Translations under genes and position numbers: made by a program | Assembly (NCBI GenBank): GCA_018398765.1 | Contig: JAHBMJ010005957.1 | Location: 1 to 10,000, forward strand | DNA from: Chromera velia | Taxonomy: Eukaryota; Sar; Chromeraceae | Length of the DNA: 10,000 nt | Reading direction: 5' to 3' | The notes under the pieces: model-generated | Told to the model about the DNA's origin: nothing | The model's input: only the letters and a program-made list of their open reading frames with translations | Database searches by the model: none | Part shown: in pieces, positions 1 to 8,211 of the stretch | Layout: the number at the start of each line of letters is the position of its first letter | Position numbering within the stretch: position 1 is the first letter of the stretch

Positions 1-56
1 CCACCCACCCACAATATCACAATCACCCCAAGAAAGAGGTCTGTCTTCAAGCGCGG

Positions 57-72
57 GCGCGCGCGCGTACGT
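57..72. repeat. Alternating purine-pyrimidine (GC) tract
   Basis: Sixteen bases alternate strictly between purine and pyrimidine, mostly GC steps and ending in GTACGT. Such tracts can adopt Z-DNA under negative supercoiling. That is a known property of the pattern; no role can be shown here. Confidence 0.5.
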
Positions 73-257
73 TAACGTTACATATGAGGAGCAGATCTAG
101 CCTTTAGGTTCCGTTTTTTTCTGTTAGTTGATTCTAGCAGCAAGCTTATTGATCACTTTCAATGCGCAGCTTATCACTTATGGCTTCAACGGCATGATAG
201 AAAAACCAACAGACTCGGTTTTTAGGGGGTATATATAATAACCTGGTAGGTTAATTG

Positions 258-355
258 GTATACGCACCAGCGGCCGCGCGGAGGCCTGTTCTAGCTAGCT
301 TAAAATGCAAGGGCCCAGAGCTCCGGTTCTTGTCTAGATCTGTGCACCCCCGCGG
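258..355. other. Cluster of six-base palindromes, polylinker-like
   Basis: Within 98 bp I count ten six-base palindromes: GTATAC (258), GCGGCCGC (270, eight bases), AGGCCT (282), GCTAGC (294), GGGCCC (311), GAGCTC (318), TCTAGA (333), AGATCT (336), GTGCAC (342) and CCGCGG (350). About 1.5 would be expected by chance. All are recognition sites of common restriction enzymes, so the stretch resembles a cloning linker. It does not match a vector linker order I can name, and unremarkable sequence surrounds it. Confidence 0.5.
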
Positions 356-484
356 TGGGTTTCTCATATCACGGATTTTATCCGAGTTTGGGCTCAGGAA
401 CCATCACACACCGCAGACTTTTATCAATACATGCAGCCTCGCAAAGGGTAGGTGGGTAGGGGGCTTAATAGATATAAAATCAGA

Positions 485-488
485 GTCG
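485..488 (+). repeat. Target-site duplication, left copy (GTCG)
   Basis: GTCG sits directly before the 5' LTR and is repeated directly after the 3' LTR (4369-4372). A match at exactly these two places would occur by chance about once in 256. Removing the element leaves one GTCG joined to AT-rich DNA on both sides. Confidence 0.7.
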
Positions 489-986
489 TGTGGAGTCCTA
501 CCCTGTGGTACCGCCCTCTGGACCTTCGCATGCGCTATATCTGAATGAGCCCGCGTACCGACGCCATGCTCTGCCGCCGCATGCATGTATGCGCAATCAA
601 TTTGCATACATGTACGTATTCCACGCATTGATCAAAGTTGTCGAAGTCGAGTCTGCATATGACCTTCGCATTCAAGCAACACGTCACTTCAGCAACGGAT
701 AACATCGTTTGAGTCTGATGTCTGTTCGTCACAGATCAAGAGAGCTCCTAAGAGTCTGAGAGAGAGGAATAAGTAGAAACTATGCATAATAGAATGAACA
801 CAGCTGATTGGAATACCAGATCGTGCTAGAACTTAAACTGATGTAGAGCTAAACCTGCTGTAAACTGTTGCCTGACTAAGTCACTGTGTTGCTCACGTTC
901 CTTCTCTAGAATTTCTCTAAGGTTCTTGTCCTCGCTTTACCTTCTGTCTGGACGCCATAAAGTGGCCGGACAGGGGGGACAAAGCA
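489..986 (+). repeat. 5' LTR
   Basis: It begins TGTGGAGTCC and ends ACAAAGCA. Every position corresponds to the 3' LTR at a constant offset of 3,382 bp, with about 45 substitutions and no net insertion or deletion. It carries a cluster of GCATGC/ATGCAT motifs at about 528-630, including a perfect 9-bp inverted repeat (584-592 with 604-612). No clear TATA box or polyadenylation signal could be placed. Confidence 0.9.
584..612. repeat. 9-bp inverted repeat in the 5' LTR
   Basis: CATGTATGC (584-592) pairs perfectly with GCATACATG (604-612) across an 11-base loop. The equivalent bases of the 3' LTR (3966-3994) have lost the pairing, so the hairpin is not conserved between the two LTRs. Confidence 0.5.
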
Positions 987-1956
987 TTGTAGTGAACGCT
1001 CAGCTCGATGAGTGTCGACTTTCTATGATGGAGATCAGATCTATCCTTTTGCGCAACAGTAGAAAACTGATTGCAACGATATGGGTATGGTGAGGCAAAG
1101 ACCGTGAGTGGGGGAATTCAGCATCCCCTTGCATCCCAAGCTGCCTGGAGCCCTCTTTTGGATATCCCCTTCGAGTCCGATCCTGGACTTTGCCTTTGTC
1201 CTTGGGTGGAGAGCCTGAAGATCGTTGGAGGTCGCCAAAGCCGGTGGTGGAGATGTTACTTGGTGTTGTTCAGACGTTCGAGGAGCTTCATTTCATTGAG
1301 AATGCCGCCTACGAGCAGATCACAATCCAAATAGCCAGTAGAGTGCTTTTCTTATGCCTTTTGATTCTGTAACTGTCTCCATCTTCCGGACGAGTGTCAG
1401 CTGATCACCTTCACTTGTCTTTGCTGTTGGTTGCTTGCTTGTCTGCGCAAGGCTGACCACCTTCGTAGCCTGCAAACACCTCTAGCGTGTCTGAGTCTGT
1501 CTGAACTGGTCCTCCGACAGCGACCAAACACAAAAAGACGCCTTTCGTCTCTCCATATGTCTGCAATGCTGCCATTTTCTTCTAAAAGTGAGCTTGTCAC
1601 TTCTGGCTGTCTGGCCGGCTATTACGTGGATCATTCGATGAGTGGCCGTTCGATCGGGTGTGTGAGACTCTGCATGCGTGTTAAACAGATAGAAGGAACA
1701 GGTGGCGGCGTACCACACGGACCAACGCGGCGATGGCCGGTGTACCAGCCGGGGAAGGCCTTCTACTCTGGGACCCGATGCGGCAAGCCTGGAGTAGGAA
1801 GGAGGGGGAAGTAAGGAAGGGGTACAAAATGATATCGAGCCTGCCCTTGACAGCAAGAGAGGCAGAAGGGTCGCAGCAGACCTACTGAGAGACAGAGTAG
1901 GGCATACGGCAGCTGCCGCCTCGTCTCTCGCCGGCGCCGGCACATTTTCCACTAAC

Positions 1957-2079
1957 AGGGAAGGGAAGGGGAGAGAGAAGGGGGGGGAAGGGGGAAGAGA
2001 GGGTGAAAGCGGGGGACAAAGGAGAAGGGAAGGGGAGGGAAAAAAGGGGGGAAAGAGGGGGAAAGGGGGGTTGCTTCGG
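1957..2079 (+). repeat. Purine (G/A) tract with G-quadruplex potential
   Basis: Over roughly 120 bases the plus strand is almost entirely G and A, with only a few pyrimidines. It contains many runs of three to eight G separated by short GA spacers, which satisfies the usual four-G-run quadruplex pattern several times. It lies far from the 3' LTR, so it is not the main plus-strand primer; a second internal polypurine primer is conceivable but unsupported. Confidence 0.6.
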
Positions 2080-3860
2080 GGTGGGGGGGCGAATCAAATC
2101 GAGGCTGGCCAAGAGCATGCGAAGTACTAGCGACTGAGTGTGACTGGAGCGTCTTTTGTCCGGAGTTGAGAGTTTATGAGTCAAAAGGAGCAGCCAGGGG
2201 ATAAAACGAGATAAAAAGAAGAGATGAGATAAAAAGAGACTAGCGGGGCAGTCTGCAATGTGTCCGGTCCCTTCCCTCCCTCCTTTTATGCAGCTACTGA
2301 CACGCGCAGAGTGTGTTTGTGCTCAACGAGACCGTTGAGTCCTTCTGTCGACGAGAACTCCAACTCGATTGCCTACGCCTACGTCAGCTACGTGTGAAAA
2401 GGGCAGAGGACTGCTTGATTGTCACCGCTATGTGCTTATGCCTGCAAGTGCCCGCGACTGCCTGTAACCACCCTTGCGCCCCTGCTCTAAACTTGGGGGG
2501 GGGAGTGAGCTCATTGCAAAGCTAAGCGTCAAAGAGGCAGGCTCTAGAGGCAGACTGCGAGAACAACAAGCCGAGCGCCACATATGCCACGGCGCCCACG
2601 CATTTGGAACTTCTGGAGCTCTTTTTGGAAGAGTAACCTTTCTTTTCTCTCGGCTTCTCTTCTTTGCGCGTGACTTGGGAGTCAGACCCCTCGTGTGGCT
2701 GAGAGCACGAGCGCACAAGGGGGCGCCTTTATTCGCTGTCTCCTTCTCGCTTCCTTCTACTGCTTTGAAACGTTTTGGGTTATCTCTGGCTTCCTCCTTA
2801 ATTTAAGAAAAAGAGACTGGAAGAGGCGGAGAAAAAATGAGTAGAGGAGGAGCAAAGAGAGAAGAAATCTTTAAAGAGATGTCTGGTTTAACGAGAAGAG
2901 AAAAAGAAGAAAAAAGAAAACGAGGGGATAGCCCGTGCATGTCTCTTTGTCCCTTCTGTATCTTCTCCCTGCAGGGGGATGTCAGTGCTTTGGAAGCCCT
3001 CTGGGTTTTCTGGGTATCGCCTCTCCCCCTCGCAGCACGGGAGTTGATGGGGGCCTTAGTAGAGCCAGCCGTCTCTGCGTGAACATCTGCGTGGAGCCAG
3101 ACAATGTACCACCAGGCGTCTCCCTCCGATAGGTCTGACCGGCTGCCGTTCACGGCCGTTCATTCGTTGATGTCTGTTATCTTGATTTGCCCTTCTCTGC
3201 CTCTGTTACTTTCTGTCCGTCTCTCACCTCACGTCGGAATGCAAGGTTTACTGTGTCTCTCTCTCATGTATCGCTAGTTCTTTCGGTTGCTTGCCCCGGT
3301 CTGTATCCGTTGTGTTGGGTCAATCTACGGTGTTGGTAACAACGAGCAAAGAGACGCGCATGCAGTCTTTGGGAAGGAAGTGAGATAGAAGAGAGAGGAG
3401 GAAATGATGTGGATAGACGTGTGTGAGGCTTTCTGCTACCGCTCTCTGGTTTTACCGTCTCTTCATGTTTTGTTCGAACCTCCGTCTGCCCGTCACTTGC
3501 ATTCAGAAAAGAGAACTGGAAGGGGATCTATTGCAAGCATACTGTTCTGTCTCTCGCCCGCTTCCTTCTAGTAGGCCGGTCTGAGAAAGAGAGAAAGAAA
3601 GCAAGCTGTTCATTGCAAGTCTGTTTATGTTTGCGCACGTAAATCTGATTGACTTCCGTCAATGGGAGGAAACTTTTCTGCTTGTCAGCTTTCGCGTCTG
3701 AATATTTTCGACTACCTCCTTAAAGGTGTTCTGTTAGTTGTATGGGTTTGCATTGTGTCTGGATGGTTGATCATGTCCTTTTGCTTGCCTTTTTTCCCTT
3801 TCCGCGCATGCTCGAATGTATCTGACTGATCGTGGGGACACGATTTTCTTGTCCGTAGCC

Positions 3861-3868
3861 GGGGGGGA
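3861..3868 (+). other. Polypurine tract (plus-strand primer) of the LTR element
   Basis: GGGGGGGA followed by TC abuts the TG start of the 3' LTR. A purine run at this place is the normal primer for plus-strand DNA synthesis in LTR elements. The matching place on the opposite strand, next to the 5' LTR, has no purine run, so the element points along the plus strand. Confidence 0.6.
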
Positions 3869-3870
3869 TC

Positions 3871-4368
3871 TGTGGAGTCCTACCCTGTGATACTGCCCTC
3901 TGGACCCTTGCATGCGCTGTATCTGAATGAGCCCACGTGCCGACGCCATGCTCCGCCACCGCGTGCATATTTACGCAATCGATTTGCATGCATGTACGTG
4001 TCGCGCGCATCGATGAAAGTTGTCGAAGTCGAGTCTGCATATGACCTTTGCATTCAAGCAATACGTCACTTAAGCAACGGATAATATCGTTTAAGTCAGA
4101 TGTCTGTTCGTCACAGATCAAGAAAGCTCCTAAGAGTCTGAGAGAGAGGAATGAGTAAAAACTGTGCATGATAGAATGAACGCAGCTGATTAGAATACCA
4201 GATCGCGCTAGAACTTAAACTGATGTAGAGCCAAACCTGCTGTAAACTGTTGCCTGACTGAGTCACTGTGTTGCTCATGTTCCTTCTCAAGAATTTCTCT
4301 AAGATTCTTGTCCTCGCTTTAGCTTCTGTCTGGACGCTATAAGGTGGCCGGACAGGGGAGATAAAGCA
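3871..4368 (+). repeat. 3' LTR
   Basis: Begins TGTGGAGTCC and ends ATAAAGCA. It is about 91% identical to the 5' LTR. By hand count, about 38 of 45 differences are transitions, and about a dozen of those are CG versus TG or CA. The GTCG duplication follows immediately. Confidence 0.9.
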
Positions 4369-4372
4369 GTCG
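4369..4372 (+). repeat. Target-site duplication, right copy (GTCG)
   Basis: Identical to 485-488 and placed exactly at the end of the 3' LTR. A duplication of 4 to 6 bp is the normal product of LTR-element integration. Confidence 0.7.
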
Positions 4373-4930
4373 CGTGTTTAATTTTGTTCTTGATAATTCA
4401 GGGCTAGATTCAAGGTTTTGTTAGGTATGCTGCATGTCCATATGATATATGAGAGGTGGATCTTATAGTTTATTTTTTTCTTTAATTTTTAAAAATCTTG
4501 TGAGTAAGGAGCCAGAGTAAGGGGCCTTAGGTGCAAATACTAGTAAATATAAAAGTAGAAGTACGTTTTGCCGTAAACTTTTGCTGTCAAATTTTATCAA
4601 ATTTAAGTAAGTTAAAATAATTTTTTTCTTCTCTTTGATACTTTACAGAAAAACAAAAATAATGACACTCTTATAATTGATATTGAAACTTTTATTCATA
4701 ATCAAAATAACTTTTTTAAAAATCACTGTATATTGCTATATATTAATATTGTCATGTATCGATTACTTGGACGAAGTCTGTTTCTTACTTACTTAATTTA
4801 TTAAATTTTATTTAATTTTTTTTAAAGCTTCATTTTATTATATATACAGTATATATGATAGTAAATCGGACTGTTTACGATAAGTAAAGTAGTACCTGTT
4901 ACACTTTAAACTTTAAAGGTTAGATCAAAT
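4373..4930. other. AT-rich spacer, no gene seen
   Basis: By eye about three quarters of the bases are A or T, with T and A homopolymers and many stops in all frames. It contains an imperfect palindrome, ATATATA and TATATAT around CAG near 4840-4856. It lies between the retroelement and the 3' end of the minus-strand gene and could hold that gene's 3' untranslated region. TTTATT words near 4690 and 4797 are AATAAA on the minus strand, but they are more than 300 bp past the proposed stop. Confidence 0.55.
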
Positions 4931-5125
4931 TATGTCTTTAACGAGTTTTAACAATCAACTTTGCCAGTGCCAGTGTCAGCAGATCGAATTCTTGTGTAAC
5001 ACTTCAAAATTTTTATATATATTCTTGAAAAGACATTGTCAATGTTATGACATAGCCCGGGTATGTGCGATAAACTTAAATCTGAAGGAGGAAATTCCAT
5101 GCTTGAGCAGGTAAGATCACTCAAA

Positions 5126-7423
5126 TCATGCAGATGCGATGTACCTCTTGATTTCATGACTCCTGCAAACTACTGCAAATAAAGTTTGCCAGTCCAGAAA
5201 GCCAGAGCAAGGTTTATCATACAGCTCCTTTTAGACTTGCATGGTGACTCGTCTGATGTAAGAAGCTTTTCTTCGACTAACTTTACAATCCTTTTTACTC
5301 CTTGACCTGTCCATCAGGAACTAGCTGGCCCAGCTTGTTTGGGCAGAGGTTGACGGCAAACAAGACCTTCTGCATCTTTGATGCGGTTGCGAGTCTTTGT
5401 AGTGAGGAGGACCAGTGCTGTGCAAAGCTCAGCAAGCTTGTCTTTAGTCGCTTTCTGCACAAAGTGGTTTCACAGGTATTTTGCATTTAATTGTACCAGG
5501 ACTCTAGCTTTTGTCATACAGTTGGTGTGCATAGCTTACCTGCTCCTGTGTTATGCCAACAAGGGCTTGCGTGGCAGAGTCTATTGCAGTGGAAATGGTA
5601 GTCTGCAGGTAAGAAAAATTCAGCAGGTCTTTATCAGAAAACTTCAAGTGATATAGCTGCTGGATCGATTTGAGAGGCGCCGAGCTTGACTACCTGTTCT
5701 TCCTTTGCCGTCTTTATAGCACCTTCTAATGTCTGCAGAATCGTTGACATCTTCCTCTGCATAGCTAGGTATCAGAATTATAGAGACTCTGAGACCTTGA
5801 TCACTCCTGCCGATAGAGTGGCAAGCGGATGGAAGAAAGAGTCACCTGCTTGTCTTTCAGCTTGCCGATGTCCAGAACGACTTTCGAAAGGAGCTCATTT
5901 TCTCTATCCTACAAAGTACAGAATTCGATTAGGCATTCTTTAAATAGGAAGTGTCACTTGTTCTGAAAGCTTGAACCATGGCTAACTCCTGTGACTCACG
6001 ACGGCCAACTCCGTAAGGTCCAGACCTTCCTTCATTGCCTTAAGCTCGGAGTCAAGGAATCCTTGCAAGTATTGAAGCTCAAGAGAAGTCAAAACCTATT
6101 AGGAGCTCTGCGAAAAATTTGTAAGGGAGCAACTACAAGTGAAATGATGTGCAAGTCGTCGACTGATGATTCAATGAACACCCTTGCACGTGCAAAAGTG
6201 TTCTAAGCATCTTCGTTTGATGGCTTCTCGGCATCGGATTCCTCGGCACGTTCAACTGCATGGTACAGAGGACTCGAGAGCCATGCGTGAAAGGGTTTGA
6301 GCCAGGCCGTTCATAGGGTCATCTTGGTTAAACTTTCTACTGCTGTATTGCGGACGAGGGTTTGTTAGAGAATTAGACTGTGAAGACTGGACGCTGTCAG
6401 TACTCTCTGGAATGATCCCTAGATCTTCGATTTCTATGGTATGAGAGGATGGAGTGAAAGTCGCGTCCAAGGGAATCTCCGAGTTGGTTTATGGCACTTG
6501 TGTAAGTTCAAAGAACATCTTTCGCTGTTCTTTTGGACTGCTCTGCCTCCATGCTAACAGACTGGAGCAGCTGGAGATTGGTTGCCGAAACATTAAAGAA
6601 GAGTTTCAAAAGTCCAGCAACTCCTTTCGTACCGAGCTCCAGCTTGTCTTCTTTCACGAGGCAGATGGGAACGGAGGTAATTTTGAGCTCTTTGGCTACC
6701 TGATATGAAGAACAGCATCGTAAGGGGAATCGACAGGATCAGGGTCAGCAAGAGGAACCAGAGATCAAGCACTCGAAACTAAGAGGCTTACGTTAGACAA
6801 TGAAAATCCTGAGATTTTGGTCGACTGGTCGATGGAGAGAAAGTAAAGGAATTTCTTTCCACGTTGCTACTGTGAAATGTTTTTTAGAAAGCCAGCGTAA
6901 ACATTGTACAGCCGGCGGATCTTTTTCGTGGAAAACTTCTTCAAAGTAGTCTTAATGGGATTGGCAGCTCCCTGGCTGTCGTTTCCCTGCAGCACGAGGC
7001 GGCACCTCGCTGCAGCCTTTTTCCATGCCGCAAGTAGCTTGGTATTGATCTCCTTCGGGTGGTTCATCTTCGACTGCTGCCAAAGTGAAGGCAGTCGATC
7101 TAGGGACGGCACCGCAAGAGCACTCGAGCCCTGGTTATAGAGTTCTTGAGTCAAGAGGTCACAAAGCTTGGCGAGATGAATAACGTCCTTAAAGTTCTTC
7201 TGGGGGCAGTGCTTCTGCTGGTGGCAGCTCTTACCTTCGACGAAGGAAGCCGCTTTGAAGTGCGTTTCTGTCTGTTTTCCATTTGCTTGAGTCGGTGCTT
7301 TCCATTCTGAAGACCCTTCGAAATCTGTTTGTCTCAGCTCGAAGTTCTTCCAGGAAACTCAGGTCTGCAACGCAAGTGATGTGTCCAGTAGACAGCGTGT
7401 GATTTGAGGGCATGATGGGACAT
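5126..7423 (-). CDS. Intron-rich gene for an unknown helical protein with a repeated 21-residue exon module
   Basis: Not a family I recognise. I rebuilt it from coding-like frames that join at GT-AG sites. Proposed exons, 5' to 3': 7423-7394, 7346-6903, 6866-6792, 6699-6517, 6476-6267, 6202-6137, 6095-6000, 5908-5846, 5756-5694, 5602-5540, 5454-5367, 5306-5223, then 5172 to a TGA at 5128-5126. Introns are 36-92 nt; the first ten are phase 0 and the last two phase 1. The best donors are GTAAGC (6791, 5539), GTGAGT (5999) and GTATGA (5222). The product would be about 500 residues. It has a basic N-terminal half with a Cys/His cluster (CHQQKHC) and a lysine/arginine-rich end of exon 2, then a Ser/Asn/Gln-rich linker in exon 5, then heptad-like helices. 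No signal peptide or membrane span is evident. The first exon is uncertain: an ATG at 7413 opens another frame. The join at 6516/6477 is weak. The protein may instead stop at TAG 5172-5170. A decayed gene is possible. Confidence 0.5.
5367..5908 (-). repeat. Array of repeated 21-codon exon modules
   Basis: Three exons in a row (5908-5846, 5756-5694, 5602-5540) are each exactly 63 nt, phase 0 at both ends. A fourth (5454-5367) starts the same way and runs 88 nt. Start-to-start spacing is 152, 154 and 148 bp, with introns of 89, 91 and 85 nt. Module ends align as DIGKLKDKQ, AIKTAKEEQ, ALVGITQEQ and ALVLLTTKT, so a hydrophobic pattern and a terminal Gln recur. Twenty-one residues is three heptads, which suits a coiled coil. 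Intron sequences show no obvious similarity, so any tandem exon duplication is old. Confidence 0.5.
6903..7346 (-). other. Largest exon of the minus-strand gene (Cys/His and Lys-rich region)
   Basis: About 148 codons, open in one frame back to a TGA at 7361-7359. It shows a Cys/His cluster (SCHQQKHCPQ, around 7215-7190), a helical stretch with LAKLCDLLTQEL, and a lysine-rich end with KKFSTKKIRRLYN. The cluster does not match the retroviral zinc-knuckle spacing. An acceptor is possible at 7347 or about 9 bases downstream. The exon ends at AAT followed by GTTTAC, and the proposed 36-nt intron ends in CAGTAG. Confidence 0.5.
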
Positions 7424-7490
7424 CACCTCCACTCAAGAACAATGTCATGATATAGACATGCAGTCGATCGCGTTTGGTAATAAGAAATCA

Positions 7491-7500
7491 ATATATATAG
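7491..7500 (-). promoter_or_regulatory. TATA-like element upstream of the minus-strand gene
   Basis: On the minus strand this reads CTATATATAT, about 70 nt before the candidate ATG at 7423. The setting is AT-rich. It is a reasonable core-promoter candidate, but similar AT words are common in this window. Confidence 0.25.
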
Positions 7501-8097
7501 TATGAATAATACATGTATATGTGTGTGTTGTTACAACAACTCTCGTCAGTACACATGTATGCATCCCCTCAATTAATGCAACCACCACATTTTGTACCCA
7601 CTTTTCAAGACACCAATATACGCATTTTTCACACTATGGTTGAAAATCCCTCCATGCAAAATATCTGAACCGCTTGAACTCCTGCAAAACTTCCGCGACG
7701 AGTTGATGACGCCAACATGTACGACACGCGATTCATCACATCCCTGTGAGAGCATCAATCTTTAAAGTATATATATCAGCACAGCATGTTAAAAACATAT
7801 CACTCCTGCCTGGCTAATTTTATTTGATCGAACAAACGAGCTCCCAACTTAGTGCAAAAACTTCCGGTTCTTTTTGATATTCTTTCATTCGTTCATCCCA
7901 TCTCCATCCCTGTTTCACTTCTCTTTAGTAGGTCAGAATATGTGGGAGCAGGGGCATTTTCATTTTTGAGTGCTTTCGCTTGCTCTCTTTGTGTGTGTTT
8001 CTAAGGATGTCTGCATGTTGCGGGCTATGAGTACCTCCCTGAACCTAATGTCCACTTGAATGGTGGGGCCGCATTTTTAGATAGGCTTGAACGCCCG

Positions 8098-8196
8098 CGC
8101 CGCAGGCGTGGGCGGTGTCTTGAAAGGCAGCGCCGCAGGCGTGGACAGTGTCTTGACCGGCCGCGCCGCAGGCGCGGGCGGTGTCTTGAAAGGCAG
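8098..8196 (+). repeat. 33-bp minisatellite, three units, just upstream of a start codon
   Basis: Three consecutive 33-bp units lie at 8098-8130, 8131-8163 and 8164-8196. Each starts CGCCGCAGGCG and carries GTGTCTTGA; units one and three differ at one base, unit two at several. A degraded unit end (CTTGAACGCCCG) precedes them. The repeat ends 11 bases before the proposed ATG, so it is likely 5' untranslated or promoter DNA. As 33 is divisible by three, both strands show artificial 11-residue arginine-rich repeats, which I do not treat as proteins. Confidence 0.8.
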
Positions 8197-8211
8197 CATG
8201 CAGCTGCATGC
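8196..8211. repeat. 16-bp perfect palindrome over the start codon
   Basis: GCATGCAGCTGCATGC is a perfect palindrome joining the last minisatellite unit to the proposed ATG (8208-8210). GCATGC occurs at each end. It could be a binding site for a dimeric regulator or a hairpin in the leader; GCATGC is a known ApiAP2-type motif in apicomplexans, but the host here is not established. Confidence 0.5.

Larger units (their letters stand above)
1..488. other. Gene-free left flank of the retroelement
   Basis: I see no convincing gene here. Open frames are short, mutually overlapping and without a coherent protein pattern. The stretch holds a short CCAC run at the very start, an alternating GC tract, many six-base palindromes and a small perfect hairpin (CGGAT, 3-nt loop, ATCCG, 372-384). 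The last 15 bases before the LTR are AT-rich and end with the GTCG target-site copy. Confidence 0.6.
987..3870 (+). other. Interior of the LTR element, no recognisable coding capacity
   Basis: Most of the interior resembles spacer or untranslated DNA rich in TCTC/GAGA runs. One frame from 1094 to 1372 (92 codons, stop TAA) has a protein-like middle, about 1206-1330, with the pattern VVEMLLGVVQTFEELHF, a plausible amphipathic helix. It could be a gag remnant, captured exon or chance. A GA-rich tract fills 1957-2079. Later come repeated GATAAAA words (about 2200-2240) and A/G-rich stretches (about 2810-2930). There is no tRNA-type primer-binding site right after the 5' LTR. Confidence 0.5.
489..4368 (+). 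mobile_element. Full-length, apparently non-autonomous LTR retrotransposon
   Basis: Two direct repeats of 498 bp flank a 2,884-bp interior, giving a 3,880-bp element. The outer ends are TG and CA, a 4-bp GTCG duplication flanks it, and a G-rich polypurine tract ends two bases before the 3' LTR, which sets the orientation as plus. The interior shows no reverse transcriptase, RNase H, integrase, protease or zinc-knuckle gag motif in any frame, and the longest open frames (127 and 156 codons) overlap antisense to each other and look random. This fits a LARD-like non-autonomous element, or one whose pol region was replaced. No primer-binding site beginning TGG follows the 5' LTR, so the primer is unknown. 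Superfamily (Copia, Gypsy or BEL) cannot be assigned without coding sequence. Confidence 0.85.
7424..8207. other. Divergent intergenic region
   Basis: About 785 bp between two genes transcribed away from each other. It holds the AT-rich TATA-like part near the minus-strand gene, TG/CA-rich DNA with repeated ACATGTAT words (about 7510-7560), and the GC-rich minisatellite next to the plus-strand start. A 61-codon minus-strand frame (7573-7758) and the plus-strand frame opposite it are both open. Neither has convincing splice partners, so I do not call a gene. Confidence 0.45.

Noticed and set aside
1-12. CCACCC run as a telomeric repeat
   Set aside because: Only three short units at the window edge, not matching a known telomere unit.
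243-340. tRNA-like signal (TAGGTTAATTGG resembling an A box, GGTTC downstream)
   Set aside because: The acceptor stem does not pair, A-to-B box spacing is too long, and the B box is poor.
1431-1952. Overlapping open frames on both strands (127 and 156 codons) inside the retroelement
   Set aside because: They are antisense to each other, low in complexity where they cross GA-rich DNA, and show no gag, protease, reverse transcriptase or integrase motif.
489-4368. LTR element in the minus orientation
   Set aside because: The ends would also read TG...CA, but no purine run adjoins the 5' LTR on that strand, while the plus orientation has one next to the 3' LTR.
4948-5157. 69-codon minus-strand frame as a separate gene
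   Set aside because: It overlaps the proposed last exon in another frame; it could be an alternative 3' end of the same gene but is not supported as an independent one.
7182-7212. 20-nt GT-AG intron in the largest minus-strand exon
   Set aside because: One frame reads through it without a stop and continues on both sides, so no intron is needed; using it also joins the wrong frames.
8098-8196. CRISPR array
   Set aside because: The units are directly adjacent with no unique spacers, and the DNA is eukaryotic in character.
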